From: Veillonella nakazawae
GTDB lineage: Bacteria; Bacillota; Negativicutes; Veillonellales; Veillonellaceae
Direction of reading: 5' to 3'
NCBI RefSeq assembly: GCF_013393365.1
Contig: NZ_AP022321.1
Location: 85,001-149,000, forward strand
Length of the DNA: 64,000 nucleotides
The notes beneath the pieces are model-generated. The model made no database searches, was not told where the DNA came from, and saw only the letters and a program-made list of their open reading frames with translations. Position 1 is the first letter of the stretch. Every line of letters starts with the position of its first letter. A program made the translations under genes and the position numbers. Below are positions 1 to 6,775 of this stretch, piece by piece.

Positions 1-94
1 ATCCCATGTAGACGACATGGTTGATAGGCCAGGTGTGGAAGAGCCGTGAGGTTTGGAGCTGACTGGTACTAATAGATTGAGGGCTTTACTTAAA
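1..94 (+). rRNA. 23S ribosomal RNA, 3' end (partial)
   Basis: The first bases match the conserved 3' end of bacterial 23S rRNA: the GAAGAGCCGTGAGG segment, then the GACTGGTACTAATAGATTGAGG segment that precedes the terminal pairing strand. The body of the gene lies left of the window. The 3' end near 94 is estimated from the usual end of the closing helix. No tRNA lies between this gene and the 5S gene. Confidence 0.93.
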
Positions 95-167
95 CAAACA
101 TTAAGCAGAATGTGCAACAAATATATATAACTTCTATGTGGTTTTCAGAGTACAAACTCTGACAGAT

Positions 168-283
168 TCAGTGGCGATGGCTATGAGGATCCACCTGTTC
201 CCATCTCGAACACAGTAGTTAAGCTCATAAACGCCGAAAGTACTTGGCTGGAGACGGCCTGGGAGGATAGGAAGCCGCTGATT
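168..283 (+). rRNA. rrf: 5S ribosomal RNA
   Basis: A segment of about 116 nt begins TTCAGTGGCGATGG and carries the hallmark CCCATCTCGAACACAG loop, GTTAAGCTC and CGCCGAAAGTACTTGG motifs. It closes with GGAAGCCGCTGA, which pairs back to the start. It lies about 75 nt after the 23S end, the usual 23S-5S order, and a strong terminator follows. The exact ends are uncertain by a few bases. Confidence 0.95.
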
Positions 284-294
284 GACTAAAAGAA

Positions 295-327
295 AAAGGT
301 CTACCTAAAGGTAGGCCTTTTTCTTTT
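295..327 (+). terminator. rRNA operon terminator
   Basis: The arms AAAGGTCTACC and GGTAGGCCTTT pair around a TAAA loop and are followed by a T-rich run. This is a rho-independent terminator directly after the 5S gene. Confidence 0.9.
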
Positions 328-389
328 TGCTAGTCTTCGACTAGCTAATCCTACTAGAGCCGTCTACAGCCAAGATTGTAGAGGTATTA

Positions 390-700
390 TCTAACTAAGT
401 GTCCGTGTCAGACGGAGCTGGGAAGGGTAGGGTGTGAGGCCACAGAGGAGCATAGCGACGCATGGGGGCCACACATCACTTTCTTCCGAACGTAAGATTT
501 ACCGAGCTGCGAAGCAGAGAAGGGAAATCCACAGTGAGGATTGATAGGAAGTCGCGGCTAGTGGTAGGAGGCAAATCATATCCATCCAGTAACGCGGTGC
601 GAAGCACCAATGTTACTGAACCGTACAAGTGTTGAGCATCTTCAAATACTTGTAATCAATCGATACTGCGGTGCGCAGCACCTATGGTATCGCATCGTAA
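390..700. other. Hairpin-rich non-coding region after the rRNA operon
   Basis: No ORF is supported here, but the DNA is unusually structured. At 432-484 GTGTGAGGCC faces GGCCACAC. At 506-539 GATTTACC faces GGGAAATC around an inner CTGC-GAA-GCAG. At 587-618 CAGTAAC faces GTTACTG around GGTGC-GAA-GCACC. At 624-654 TACAAGT faces ACTTGTA. At 661-692 CGATAC faces GGTATCG around GGTGC-GCA-GCACC. The 587 and 661 hairpins, each followed by a TTGAG-containing arm, look like two diverged copies of a unit of about 70 nt. It could be a structured RNA, processed rrn trailer or a decayed mobile repeat; strand is unknown. Confidence 0.5.
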
Positions 701-753
701 ACTAGTTGAGTAGCTCGAAACTTATGTAAATTACTATTGTAATATCCCACCTC

Positions 754-781
754 TTGACATATTGAAAAAATTAGATATAAT
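754..781 (+). promoter_or_regulatory. Sigma-70-type promoter of the pirin gene
   Basis: TTGACA at 754-759 and TATAAT at 776-781 are consensus hexamers with a 16-nt spacer. They lie about 115 nt before the pirin start. Confidence 0.8.
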
Positions 782-789
782 GGAGTTAA

Positions 790-815
790 GATATATGAAT
801 GGTTATTCATATATC
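790..815. promoter_or_regulatory. Perfect palindrome at the pirin transcription start
   Basis: An 11-nt arm, GATATATGAAT, and its exact complement flank a GGTT centre. The dyad begins 8 nt after the -10 hexamer, so it covers the expected transcription start and is well placed for a repressor. It could also be an RNA hairpin at the 5' end of the message. Confidence 0.5.
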
Positions 816-837
816 ATTTAAATATTAAGAGAAAAGC

Positions 838-875
838 ACTATTAATATGTGCCAAGTACTATTAATATAAGCCAA
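838..875. repeat. 20-nt direct repeat before the pirin ribosome site
   Basis: ACTATTAATATGTGCCAA at 838 recurs as ACTATTAATATAAGCCAA at 858, two near-identical copies with a 20-nt period. They sit between the palindrome and the Shine-Dalgarno. They may be a small duplication or a regulator site; function is unknown. Confidence 0.45.
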
Positions 876-896
876 ATAGGATTAAGAGGTGATAGA

Positions 897-1787
897 ATGA
901 ATCCTGTAAGAACAATTGAAAGAATTATTAAAGCTCCTGATATTCATTGGGTAGGCACTGGATTTAGAGTACGTCAGTACTTCCCTGATAGCGATGAGTC
1001 ACCTATGCTTGATCGTATGTCTCCATTTTTGTTACTCAACTATAACGAGCCATATTATTTTGAGGGCAGTCCTTTTGATACAGGTGACACTCCACATCCC
1101 CATAAAGGCTTTGAAACGGTAACATTTTCTTTTTCCGGTTCCATTGAACATAAAGATGCAGCTGGTAATAGTGGTGTTATTCATTCTGGTGATGTGCAAT
1201 GGATGACTGCCGCTAGTGGTATTTTGCACAAAGAATTTCATGAAAAAGAATATGCAAAGCGGGGACGTTTGTTCCATGCTTTACAATTATGGGTAAATCT
1301 ACCTGAATGTCATAAAAATGATGCACCTTCATATCAATATATACCTGCTACCACAATGGGGCGGTATCAATCTCTTGATGAAACAATCGATGCCATCGTT
1401 TACACAGGTGCTTTCAGACATATAACAGGTCCTGCTAAATCCCATACACCGATGAATATTTACAAATTAAAACTTCAACCTAATTCATGGATCTCTATTT
1501 CTGAGAATATGACTTGGAATACAGGCTTCCTTGTGATTAATGGTACAGGTAGTGCCAATGGTGAAAGCATAGAATTTGGAGACTTTGTACTTTTCAACAA
1601 TGATGGAGAGCGTTTTGAGGTAGAGTCTGGTGATGAAGGTCTTGAAATCTTCGTTCTCGCTGGAGAACCACTCAATGAACCAGTGGTAAAACAAGGATCA
1701 TTTGTTATGACAAATAAAACAGAGCTTCTCCTCGCTTATGGGGAATACATAAACGGTAAATTTGGCCGCGAAGAAGATATTATGTAA
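897..1787 (+). CDS. Pirin family protein
   Basis: A 296-residue bicupin of the pirin family, non-haem metal proteins that include redox sensors and quercetin dioxygenases. Family features are the early TPHPHKGFETVTF segment, with the histidines that normally bind the metal, the HKDAAGNSGVIHSGDVQWMTA stretch, and ASGILHKEFH completing the N-terminal cupin. The C-terminal cupin is less conserved, as usual. An upstream ATG at 849 would add 16 residues, but the ATG at 897 has a good AGAGGTGA ribosome site at the right distance and gives the usual pirin N-terminus. It appears to be a single-gene unit with its own promoter and terminator. The physiological substrate cannot be read from sequence. 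Confidence 0.9.
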   Translation: MNPVRTIERIIKAPDIHWVGTGFRVRQYFPDSDESPMLDRMSPFLLLNYNEPYYFEGSPFDTGDTPHPHKGFETVTFSFSGSIEHKDAAGNSGVIHSGDVQWMTAASGILHKEFHEKEYAKRGRLFHALQLWVNLPECHKNDAPSYQYIPATTMGRYQSLDETIDAIVYTGAFRHITGPAKSHTPMNIYKLKLQPNSWISISENMTWNTGFLVINGTGSANGESIEFGDFVLFNNDGERFEVESGDEGLEIFVLAGEPLNEPVVKQGSFVMTNKTELLLAYGEYINGKFGREEDIM

Positions 1788-1820
1788 TACGTAAATCTTA
1801 CTCTACAAGAAAAGATATAA

Positions 1821-1865
1821 ACCCCCTATAAGTCACGTTAACTAGCTTATAGGGGGCCTTTTTAT
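1821..1865. terminator. Terminator between the convergent pirin and XRE genes
   Basis: CCCCCTATAAG and CTTATAGGGGG pair around about 12 nt and are followed by TTTTTA on the plus strand. The hairpin lies between two convergent genes and overlaps the stop of the minus-strand gene. Confidence 0.75.
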
Positions 1866-2137
1866 ACTAAACTAATCTTCACTTGTTTATCTAAGGCAAA
1901 TGCAATTTTACACATAGTACTTAGACTTGTATTGGCACCTTTCTCAATACGTGCAATTGTAGACTGCGGGACACCAGATTTCTTAGCTAAATCACGTTGT
2001 GTTAATCCTGCAGCCTCTCGTGCTTTTAAAACAGCTACTGCATTTTCTAATTTAGCTTTTTCTTCTAAATAAGCTTCTAAAAATTCTGGATTATTTCTGT
2101 CTTTTTCAAATATATTATCTAAGGTTTTTATTGGCAT
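1862..2137 (-). CDS. XRE-family HTH protein, orphan HigA-type antitoxin-like
   Basis: A 91-residue protein with an N-terminal segment typical of HigA-type antitoxins (NNPEFLEAYLEEKAKLENAVAV) and a Cro/C1 helix-turn-helix at about residues 45-90 (GLTQRDLAKKSGVPQSTIAR, then EKG). The start at 2137 has GAGGAGGAAT upstream, better than the in-frame ATG at 2152. HigA partners normally have a RelE/HigB toxin next to them, usually upstream. I see no toxin ORF in the roughly 460 nt upstream or in the downstream intergenic space, so it is either orphaned or a plain transcription regulator. Confidence 0.85.
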   Translation of the reverse strand: MPIKTLDNIFEKDRNNPEFLEAYLEEKAKLENAVAVLKAREAAGLTQRDLAKKSGVPQSTIARIEKGANTSLSTMCKIAFALDKQVKISLV

Positions 2138-2604
2138 AATATTCCTCCTCAAATTCTGATTTTATCTGTTTAGCTCTTATTATTTCTTTTATGATAGCAT
2201 ATATGCGTTCAAATCTCAATTTTATAGTTACTGTTTATCTGAGTTCTTACCTTAACTATATAGATATGAAGGTTGTATTTTGTAGCTCAAAGATGTAATG
2301 AGTAGATTATTTTACTCTTGTAATCAGTATTCAAGTTTCAAGGTAGTTAACTATCTTCAAAGGTTTATAAAAAGAGGAAATCAAGTTGTATTATTTATTG
2401 TTATAAATTAAACGTTAGATGTTTTACTAATAGTATCTTTGTTAGATTTATTTATGAGAAATAAAGATATTAATAAGATTTCGTGATTTTAATTGTTTAG
2501 GTTAAGCTATATATAATTATCATTAATCAACGTGCTTCAGGATACGTATTTTCCTTATAGCTATGTTATACTAATTCTAATACTATATTTTCATAGGAGG
2601 TCTT
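2138..2604. other. AT-rich intergenic region, no gene seen
   Basis: About 460 nt of AT-rich DNA between divergent genes. It must hold both promoters, but I could not place convincing -35/-10 pairs. No reading frame here resembles a HigB/RelE toxin. Confidence 0.5.
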
Positions 2605-2964
2605 ATGACTAAGAAAATTGCGGTTCTCGTTAATGAGGATACAATGCAGCGCTGTTCTTGTGGCGGTTGCTTAAAAGCATTTATGAATAAAGCGGATTCC
2701 TTTGAGCGTTATGCAGATGAGGATATTGAGTTGGTAGGTTTCACCCATAGTGGTGGCGATCTTGCCAAGAAAATCGAGTCTTTCAAGAAAAAAGGTGTTA
2801 CTACGGTCCATCTTTCTACGTGTACGCGTGGTAAGAATGAAAATTATGAAAGCATCGCAGAGCAGTGTGCTGAGGCAGGCTTTGATGTAGTGGGTTATAC
2901 CCATGGTGGTGCTGTTTCTAAAGATGGTAAAGAAGCGGTAGTACTTTCAGCTAAAGATGAATGA
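2605..2964 (+). CDS. CGGC domain-containing protein
   Basis: A 119-residue cytoplasmic protein of the CGGC family, small proteins thought to bind metal through clustered cysteines. The signature is at residues 18-23, CSCGGC, followed by a conserved HSGGDLAKKIESFKKKGVTTVHLSTCT region with a second histidine/cysteine set. TAGGAGG precedes the ATG at the right spacing. It stands alone between an XRE gene on the other strand and a protease. The biochemical function of the family is not established. Confidence 0.85.
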   Translation: MTKKIAVLVNEDTMQRCSCGGCLKAFMNKADSFERYADEDIELVGFTHSGGDLAKKIESFKKKGVTTVHLSTCTRGKNENYESIAEQCAEAGFDVVGYTHGGAVSKDGKEAVVLSAKDE

Positions 2965-3048
2965 TTGTTCCATTATTCATTCTATATTTACGATGAAGAT
3001 TTACTATATTCATAGTGTGTAAATGTTAGAGTACTATTTTCATTAATT

Positions 3049-3066
3049 ATGATATGGTTATATCAT
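3049..3066. promoter_or_regulatory. Palindrome upstream of the M48 protease
   Basis: ATGATAT and ATATCAT flank a GGTT centre immediately before the ribosome site of the protease gene. It has the same GGTT spacer as the dyad at 790-815. It may be an operator; no regulator is identified. Confidence 0.35.
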
Positions 3067-3082
3067 TTGAAAGGTTGAGAGA

Positions 3083-4213
3083 ATGAACAAGAAAATTACA
3101 GCAACTACATTATCTGTAGCGATGGCTGCGACAATGGCGCCTGCTATTATGCAAACTGCTCCAGTGAATGCTGCATCTAGTGCAGTACAAACATTGGCGG
3201 GTGGTGCTGTTGCTATGGCTTATGTATCTACTGCATTAAATAAAATGGATAACTCCGAACAAGGCCAACAAGAAAGCTTGGCACGTACTAAGGAGAAAAC
3301 TGGTTACTTGAACGATAGTGCAGCGCAAGCACGTGTAAATCGCATTATGAAAACGTTAGAGGCTTCTCCTAGCGTAAAACGTTCTTACGTTGTCTATGCA
3401 AACCCTGATACAGAGTTTAATGCTTTTGCAACGCTTGGTCGCGTTATGTCTATTAATAAAGGTGCTTTGGATACCCTTGATGATGATCAATTGGCTTATG
3501 TAATGGCCCATGAAATTGCTCATGGTGAGCATAAAGATATTATCAATGGCGCTAAAAAGCAAATTGGCCTTTCTACAGCAGTCGGTATTGCAGCTGGTGG
3601 TAGTGAAGGGGCAGCGTTATTATCTAATGTAGCGGGCAACTACTTGTCTAATCAAGTATTTACAATGAGTCAAGAAAAAGCAGCCGATGAACTAGGCTTC
3701 AAGATTTTAAGCGAATCTCCTTATAATGTGGGCGGTGCAGCTGGTTCTATGGCGGTACTTCGCAACAAAGTTGGGGAACACTATCGTGAAGGGCTTTCAC
3801 AAGTAGTGGCACCGAACAATCATCCTAAGTTAACAGACCGTGTGAACAATAATATTGCTCGCATGTACACATATTCTGGAAACCACGTAAACGTGTCTAA
3901 AGGCGCAGTTTACGTAAACGGTGATAATATCTATAGCCCAGCAGGTAGCGGCCGTTATACAGGGGAAGAACGTGCGTATTACATGGCTGGTAAATTAGCG
4001 CGCTTGTATCATAATGGTCAAATTCAGCCAGGTGGTGCATCTTATGATGGACCTACTGTTACAGTGGCAGGTCGTTCTATTGTCACAACTCCTAACGCTG
4101 ATGTGGCCCTTATGGTTGCTACCAATTTGAATAATTCCTTTGTGAAAGCAGCGGGTCCTGCGAAAGGCAAACAAGCAGCAAAACCTAATAAGAAAAAATC
4201 TAGTAAGAAATAA
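3083..4213 (+). CDS. Secreted M48-family zinc metalloprotease
   Basis: A 376-residue protein with a Sec signal peptide (MNKKITATTLSVAMAATMAP, cleavage around residue 30). It carries the zinc-protease motif HEIAHGEHKD at about residue 145, HExxH with a downstream helix containing QEKAADELGFK, whose glutamate is the usual third ligand. M48 proteins such as BepA/LoiP act on outer-membrane proteins in the periplasm, which would suit a diderm cell. The last 20 residues are lysine-rich and low-complexity. A weak ribosome site, GAAAGGTTGAGAG, precedes the ATG. The substrate is unknown. Confidence 0.88.
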   Translation: MNKKITATTLSVAMAATMAPAIMQTAPVNAASSAVQTLAGGAVAMAYVSTALNKMDNSEQGQQESLARTKEKTGYLNDSAAQARVNRIMKTLEASPSVKRSYVVYANPDTEFNAFATLGRVMSINKGALDTLDDDQLAYVMAHEIAHGEHKDIINGAKKQIGLSTAVGIAAGGSEGAALLSNVAGNYLSNQVFTMSQEKAADELGFKILSESPYNVGGAAGSMAVLRNKVGEHYREGLSQVVAPNNHPKLTDRVNNNIARMYTYSGNHVNVSKGAVYVNGDNIYSPAGSGRYTGEERAYYMAGKLARLYHNGQIQPGGASYDGPTVTVAGRSIVTTPNADVALMVATNLNNSFVKAAGPAKGKQAAKPNKKKSSKK

Positions 4214-4530
4214 TAGAGTTCGCTTATAAAGATAAAATGGATTGTACTACCATATTGGACGAGGTATTTATACAATAGATCAAGTGGTGTATACAAGATA
4301 GTGTATTGATAGGCAAGATATTGTTTATGTATCATTATTTCGTAGCGAGAGGATGCACATACATAAGTTTTATTATGATGATATAACGGTGTCATAGGAT
4401 AGTTTAAACGAATGGTTATGCAGGTATGAATAATATTCATAAAATTGTATAGAATTAATAAATATGTACTTGATAGAGGTGTTATGTTAACCCTCTTAGT
4501 ATGCTAAGAAGTTAGATAATATCTGTATAG

Positions 4531-4568
4531 GCAGTCTATAGAAAACATTTCTATAGACTGCTTTTTTT
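4531..4568 (+). terminator. Terminator downstream of the M48 gene
   Basis: CAGTCTATAGA and TCTATAGACTG pair around AAACATT, with seven or more T following. It lies about 320 nt after the protease stop. The DNA between 4214 and 4530 is AT-rich and shows no supported gene. Confidence 0.85.
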
Positions 4569-4602
4569 ATATGTATTGAGAGCAGATAAATAATTTTTAG
4601 CA

Positions 4603-4617
4603 TGAGAATTATTAGTG
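4603..4617 (+). promoter_or_regulatory. Possible Fur box before exbB
   Basis: TGAGAATTATTAGTG matches the 7-1-7 Fur pattern TGATAATNATTATCA at 11 of 15 positions. It lies 6 nt before a TATAAT at 4624-4629. Fur control would be expected for a TonB energising operon. The match is imperfect in AT-rich DNA. Confidence 0.35.
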
Positions 4618-4849
4618 TTTTTATATAATAGACAAATGTATGTATTCAATAGAGGAATTAGTAATTATAAGAATACATACCGTAAAATAGCATACCTGTA
4701 CAGGGTATAGGTTTATTGTGCTACGTATTTGTTTATGAAATAATAAAATAACTTAGTGTTAATCGTAATATAACGATTAATACAGATTGGATTTGTGTTT
4801 TATACGCAGTAGAGTACAAATTTATAATTATAAGTTTGAGGAGGTTATT

Positions 4850-5461
4850 ATGGAGTATGCAATTCATCTTTTTAATGCGGGTGGCGTAGTCATGTATCCG
4901 CTAGTTTTATTTATGTTGGCAGCATGTACGATTTTATTTGAGCGAATTCGTATGTATCGTCGCATTGACAGTGAAATTCAACAATTGTCGTCTAGCATTG
5001 AAGCCGGTCGTAATGCGAATGATTGGATTGCATTAGAACAAGCGATTAAGAATAATGATGATGCACTTAGTCAATTTGTAACACCGATTGTAGATTCCGT
5101 ATATAACTTTGAAGGCTTGGAAAATCGCCTTCACGATGTAGTAGGTTACATGGATGAACGTTTAAAACGCGGCCTTAACTGGCTCAGCATGATGGTTACT
5201 ATGGCTCCATTGCTTGGTTTATTGGGAACTGTAGTTGGTATGATTCGCTCCTTTGCGGCTGTTGGTGGCGATATCGGTGCCCCTACCGTTATTACTGGTG
5301 GTGTATCCGAAGCGTTGATTGCAACGGCAACTGGGCTTTCAGTAGCCATCGTAGCATTAGCTATCCATAGCTGGTGCACAAGTAAAGTAAATTATGATAT
5401 TGCAAAATTGGAACAACGTTTAGGTTCTATCTTGGATTTATATATTAGGAGTCAACGATGA
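4850..5461 (+). CDS. exbB: ExbB/TolQ/MotA family proton-channel protein
   Basis: A 203-residue inner-membrane protein of the ExbB/TolQ family that, with ExbD, turns the proton gradient into motion of TonB. An N-terminal membrane helix (about residues 10-30) is followed by a cytoplasmic region. Two more helices hold the signature MVTMAPLLGLLGTVVGMI, then SEALIATATGLSVAIVALAI. An upstream in-frame start at 4787 adds 21 residues, but the ATG at 4850 has TGAGGAGG at good spacing and gives the normal ExbB N-terminus. It overlaps exbD by 4 nt (ATGA), and tonB and receptors follow. Confidence 0.93.
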   Translation: MEYAIHLFNAGGVVMYPLVLFMLAACTILFERIRMYRRIDSEIQQLSSSIEAGRNANDWIALEQAIKNNDDALSQFVTPIVDSVYNFEGLENRLHDVVGYMDERLKRGLNWLSMMVTMAPLLGLLGTVVGMIRSFAAVGGDIGAPTVITGGVSEALIATATGLSVAIVALAIHSWCTSKVNYDIAKLEQRLGSILDLYIRSQR

Positions 5462-5862
5462 AACGTAGTTCAGTAGGGATACAAAAAGAACCTACCATCA
5501 TGATTATACCTATGATTGATATTGTATTTTTCTTGCTCGTATTTTTCATGATGAGTACGTTATATATGAATACAGAGGAACAAATTCCGCTCAATTTGCC
5601 AAAGGCCTCTGCATCAACGGCAAAAACGATTGAGCCGATTACGATTTCACTCACAGCTACTCATAAGATGTATTTGAACGAACGTGAAATTAGACCTGAT
5701 GATTTGGGCAATGAAATTCAAGCTATTGTTGCGAAGGAACCACAACAGGCTTTTATCGTCCGTGCATCTGAAGATATTGCGTATAAGGATGTTATTAGCA
5801 TTTTGGATAATCTAAAGATGAGTGGTGCTCGGTTTGTTAGCGTAGCGACAGAACGGAAGTGA
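5458..5862 (+). CDS. exbD: ExbD/TolR family biopolymer transport protein
   Basis: A 134-residue single-pass protein. After a short cytoplasmic segment the membrane helix IPMIDIVFFLLVFFMMSTLY carries the conserved aspartate (MIDIVFFLL) essential for proton flow in ExbD. The remaining about 90 residues form the periplasmic domain. Its start overlaps the exbB stop, so the two are translationally coupled, and tonB begins 4 nt after its stop. Confidence 0.93.
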   Translation: MKRSSVGIQKEPTIMIIPMIDIVFFLLVFFMMSTLYMNTEEQIPLNLPKASASTAKTIEPITISLTATHKMYLNEREIRPDDLGNEIQAIVAKEPQQAFIVRASEDIAYKDVISILDNLKMSGARFVSVATERK

Positions 5863-5866
5863 TCAT

Positions 5867-6610
5867 ATGGTGAGTAAACGATATGGCATTCCTTTCGTAG
5901 CTGCATTGGTGGTCAATTTAGCATACTGGGGTGTTGTAGGTGATTTGTTCGGTCATATAAAACCACCAGAAACGCCAAAGAAAGATTTGGTTATCAATCT
6001 TGACATGGTGCAACCGGAACCTCCTGAGCAGGAGAAGAAACAGCAAGAGAAAATTGTCTCTGATGATAAAGAAAATGCTGCGGGCGGTAAGTCGGGTAGT
6101 GTATTACCGGACTTATCGGGAAAACCGACACCGGGCTTGCAAAATCTTAACCCTTATCTAGGTGGCAATGAAGCGGCTAGTGTAAATCTACATGGGAATA
6201 CAGATAATCCAGTGGGTATTCCAGGTGATGGCGATACAACAGGTCCAGGTGGTGGCCCCGTTGGCAATGGTGGTAAAGCAAATGACGGCCCTGGTACACA
6301 GAGCGGCAATTCTGGGACTAGTGATACGGAAGGTTCGGGATACTTTGATGTTTCCGGTTATCGTGCTAGTTTAGATGCTAATAAAGTCATGCCAGCACAA
6401 GCTGTACGAAGAGGTATTACAGGGACAGTCACTATTAGGGTTTATTTTGATGGCGAAGGTAATTATGTAAGGGCTGAAATTGAGGGGAGTAGCGGCTCTA
6501 GCCTTCTTGATAATGATGCCCTTGCCCTTGCAGCTAGGTCAGGTGGGGCTACCAATACAACTGGTGAGCCTAAATCAGATGTTTTTTATATAAGATATGA
6601 ATTTGAATAA
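5867..6610 (+). CDS. tonB: TonB family energy-transducing protein
   Basis: A 247-residue protein with one N-terminal membrane helix (FVAALVVNLAYWGVVGDLFG), a proline/glutamate segment (VQPEPPEQEKKQQEK), a long glycine/asparagine-rich spacer, and a C-terminal TonB fold (about 170-247) with VMPAQAVRRGITGTVTIRVY. The Gly/Asn/Pro spacer around residues 85-165 is unusual compared with the Pro-Lys linkers of proteobacterial TonB, but serves the same periplasm-spanning role. It completes an exbB-exbD-tonB unit that should power the three receptors downstream. Confidence 0.9.
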   Translation: MVSKRYGIPFVAALVVNLAYWGVVGDLFGHIKPPETPKKDLVINLDMVQPEPPEQEKKQQEKIVSDDKENAAGGKSGSVLPDLSGKPTPGLQNLNPYLGGNEAASVNLHGNTDNPVGIPGDGDTTGPGGGPVGNGGKANDGPGTQSGNSGTSDTEGSGYFDVSGYRASLDANKVMPAQAVRRGITGTVTIRVYFDGEGNYVRAEIEGSSGSSLLDNDALALAARSGGATNTTGEPKSDVFYIRYEFE

Positions 6611-6659
6611 TGATTATATTTGGAATGAGCCTAAATTAAATTAAATGAATTACAGTTTA

Positions 6660-6735
6660 TGTAGTGGGGATGAGAGTGTTCATATCCCCTACAACCAAAT
6701 TCCCACTGTAGTTCAGAGGCTACAAATTAACAGAA
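6660..6735 (+). other. Structured leader between tonB and the first receptor
   Basis: AGTGGGGA at about 6661 can pair either with ATCCCCT at about 6685 or with TCCCACT at about 6703, two mutually exclusive hairpins. A further GTAG/CTAC pairing follows near 6711-6724. There is no T-run, so this is not a plain terminator. It may set the relative expression of tonB and receptor. No known riboswitch class was recognised. Confidence 0.3.
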
Positions 6736-6775
6736 TTAACATAGTTTTAATAAAACATATAGGGTGATAAATGAA

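Noticed and set aside
95..167. tRNA gene in the 23S-5S spacer
   Set aside because: The spacer is about 75 nt, AT-rich, and does not form a cloverleaf.
4042..4440. 132-codon minus-strand frame across the end of the M48 gene
   Set aside because: It overlaps the protease C-terminus, lacks a good start, and the product shows no pattern.
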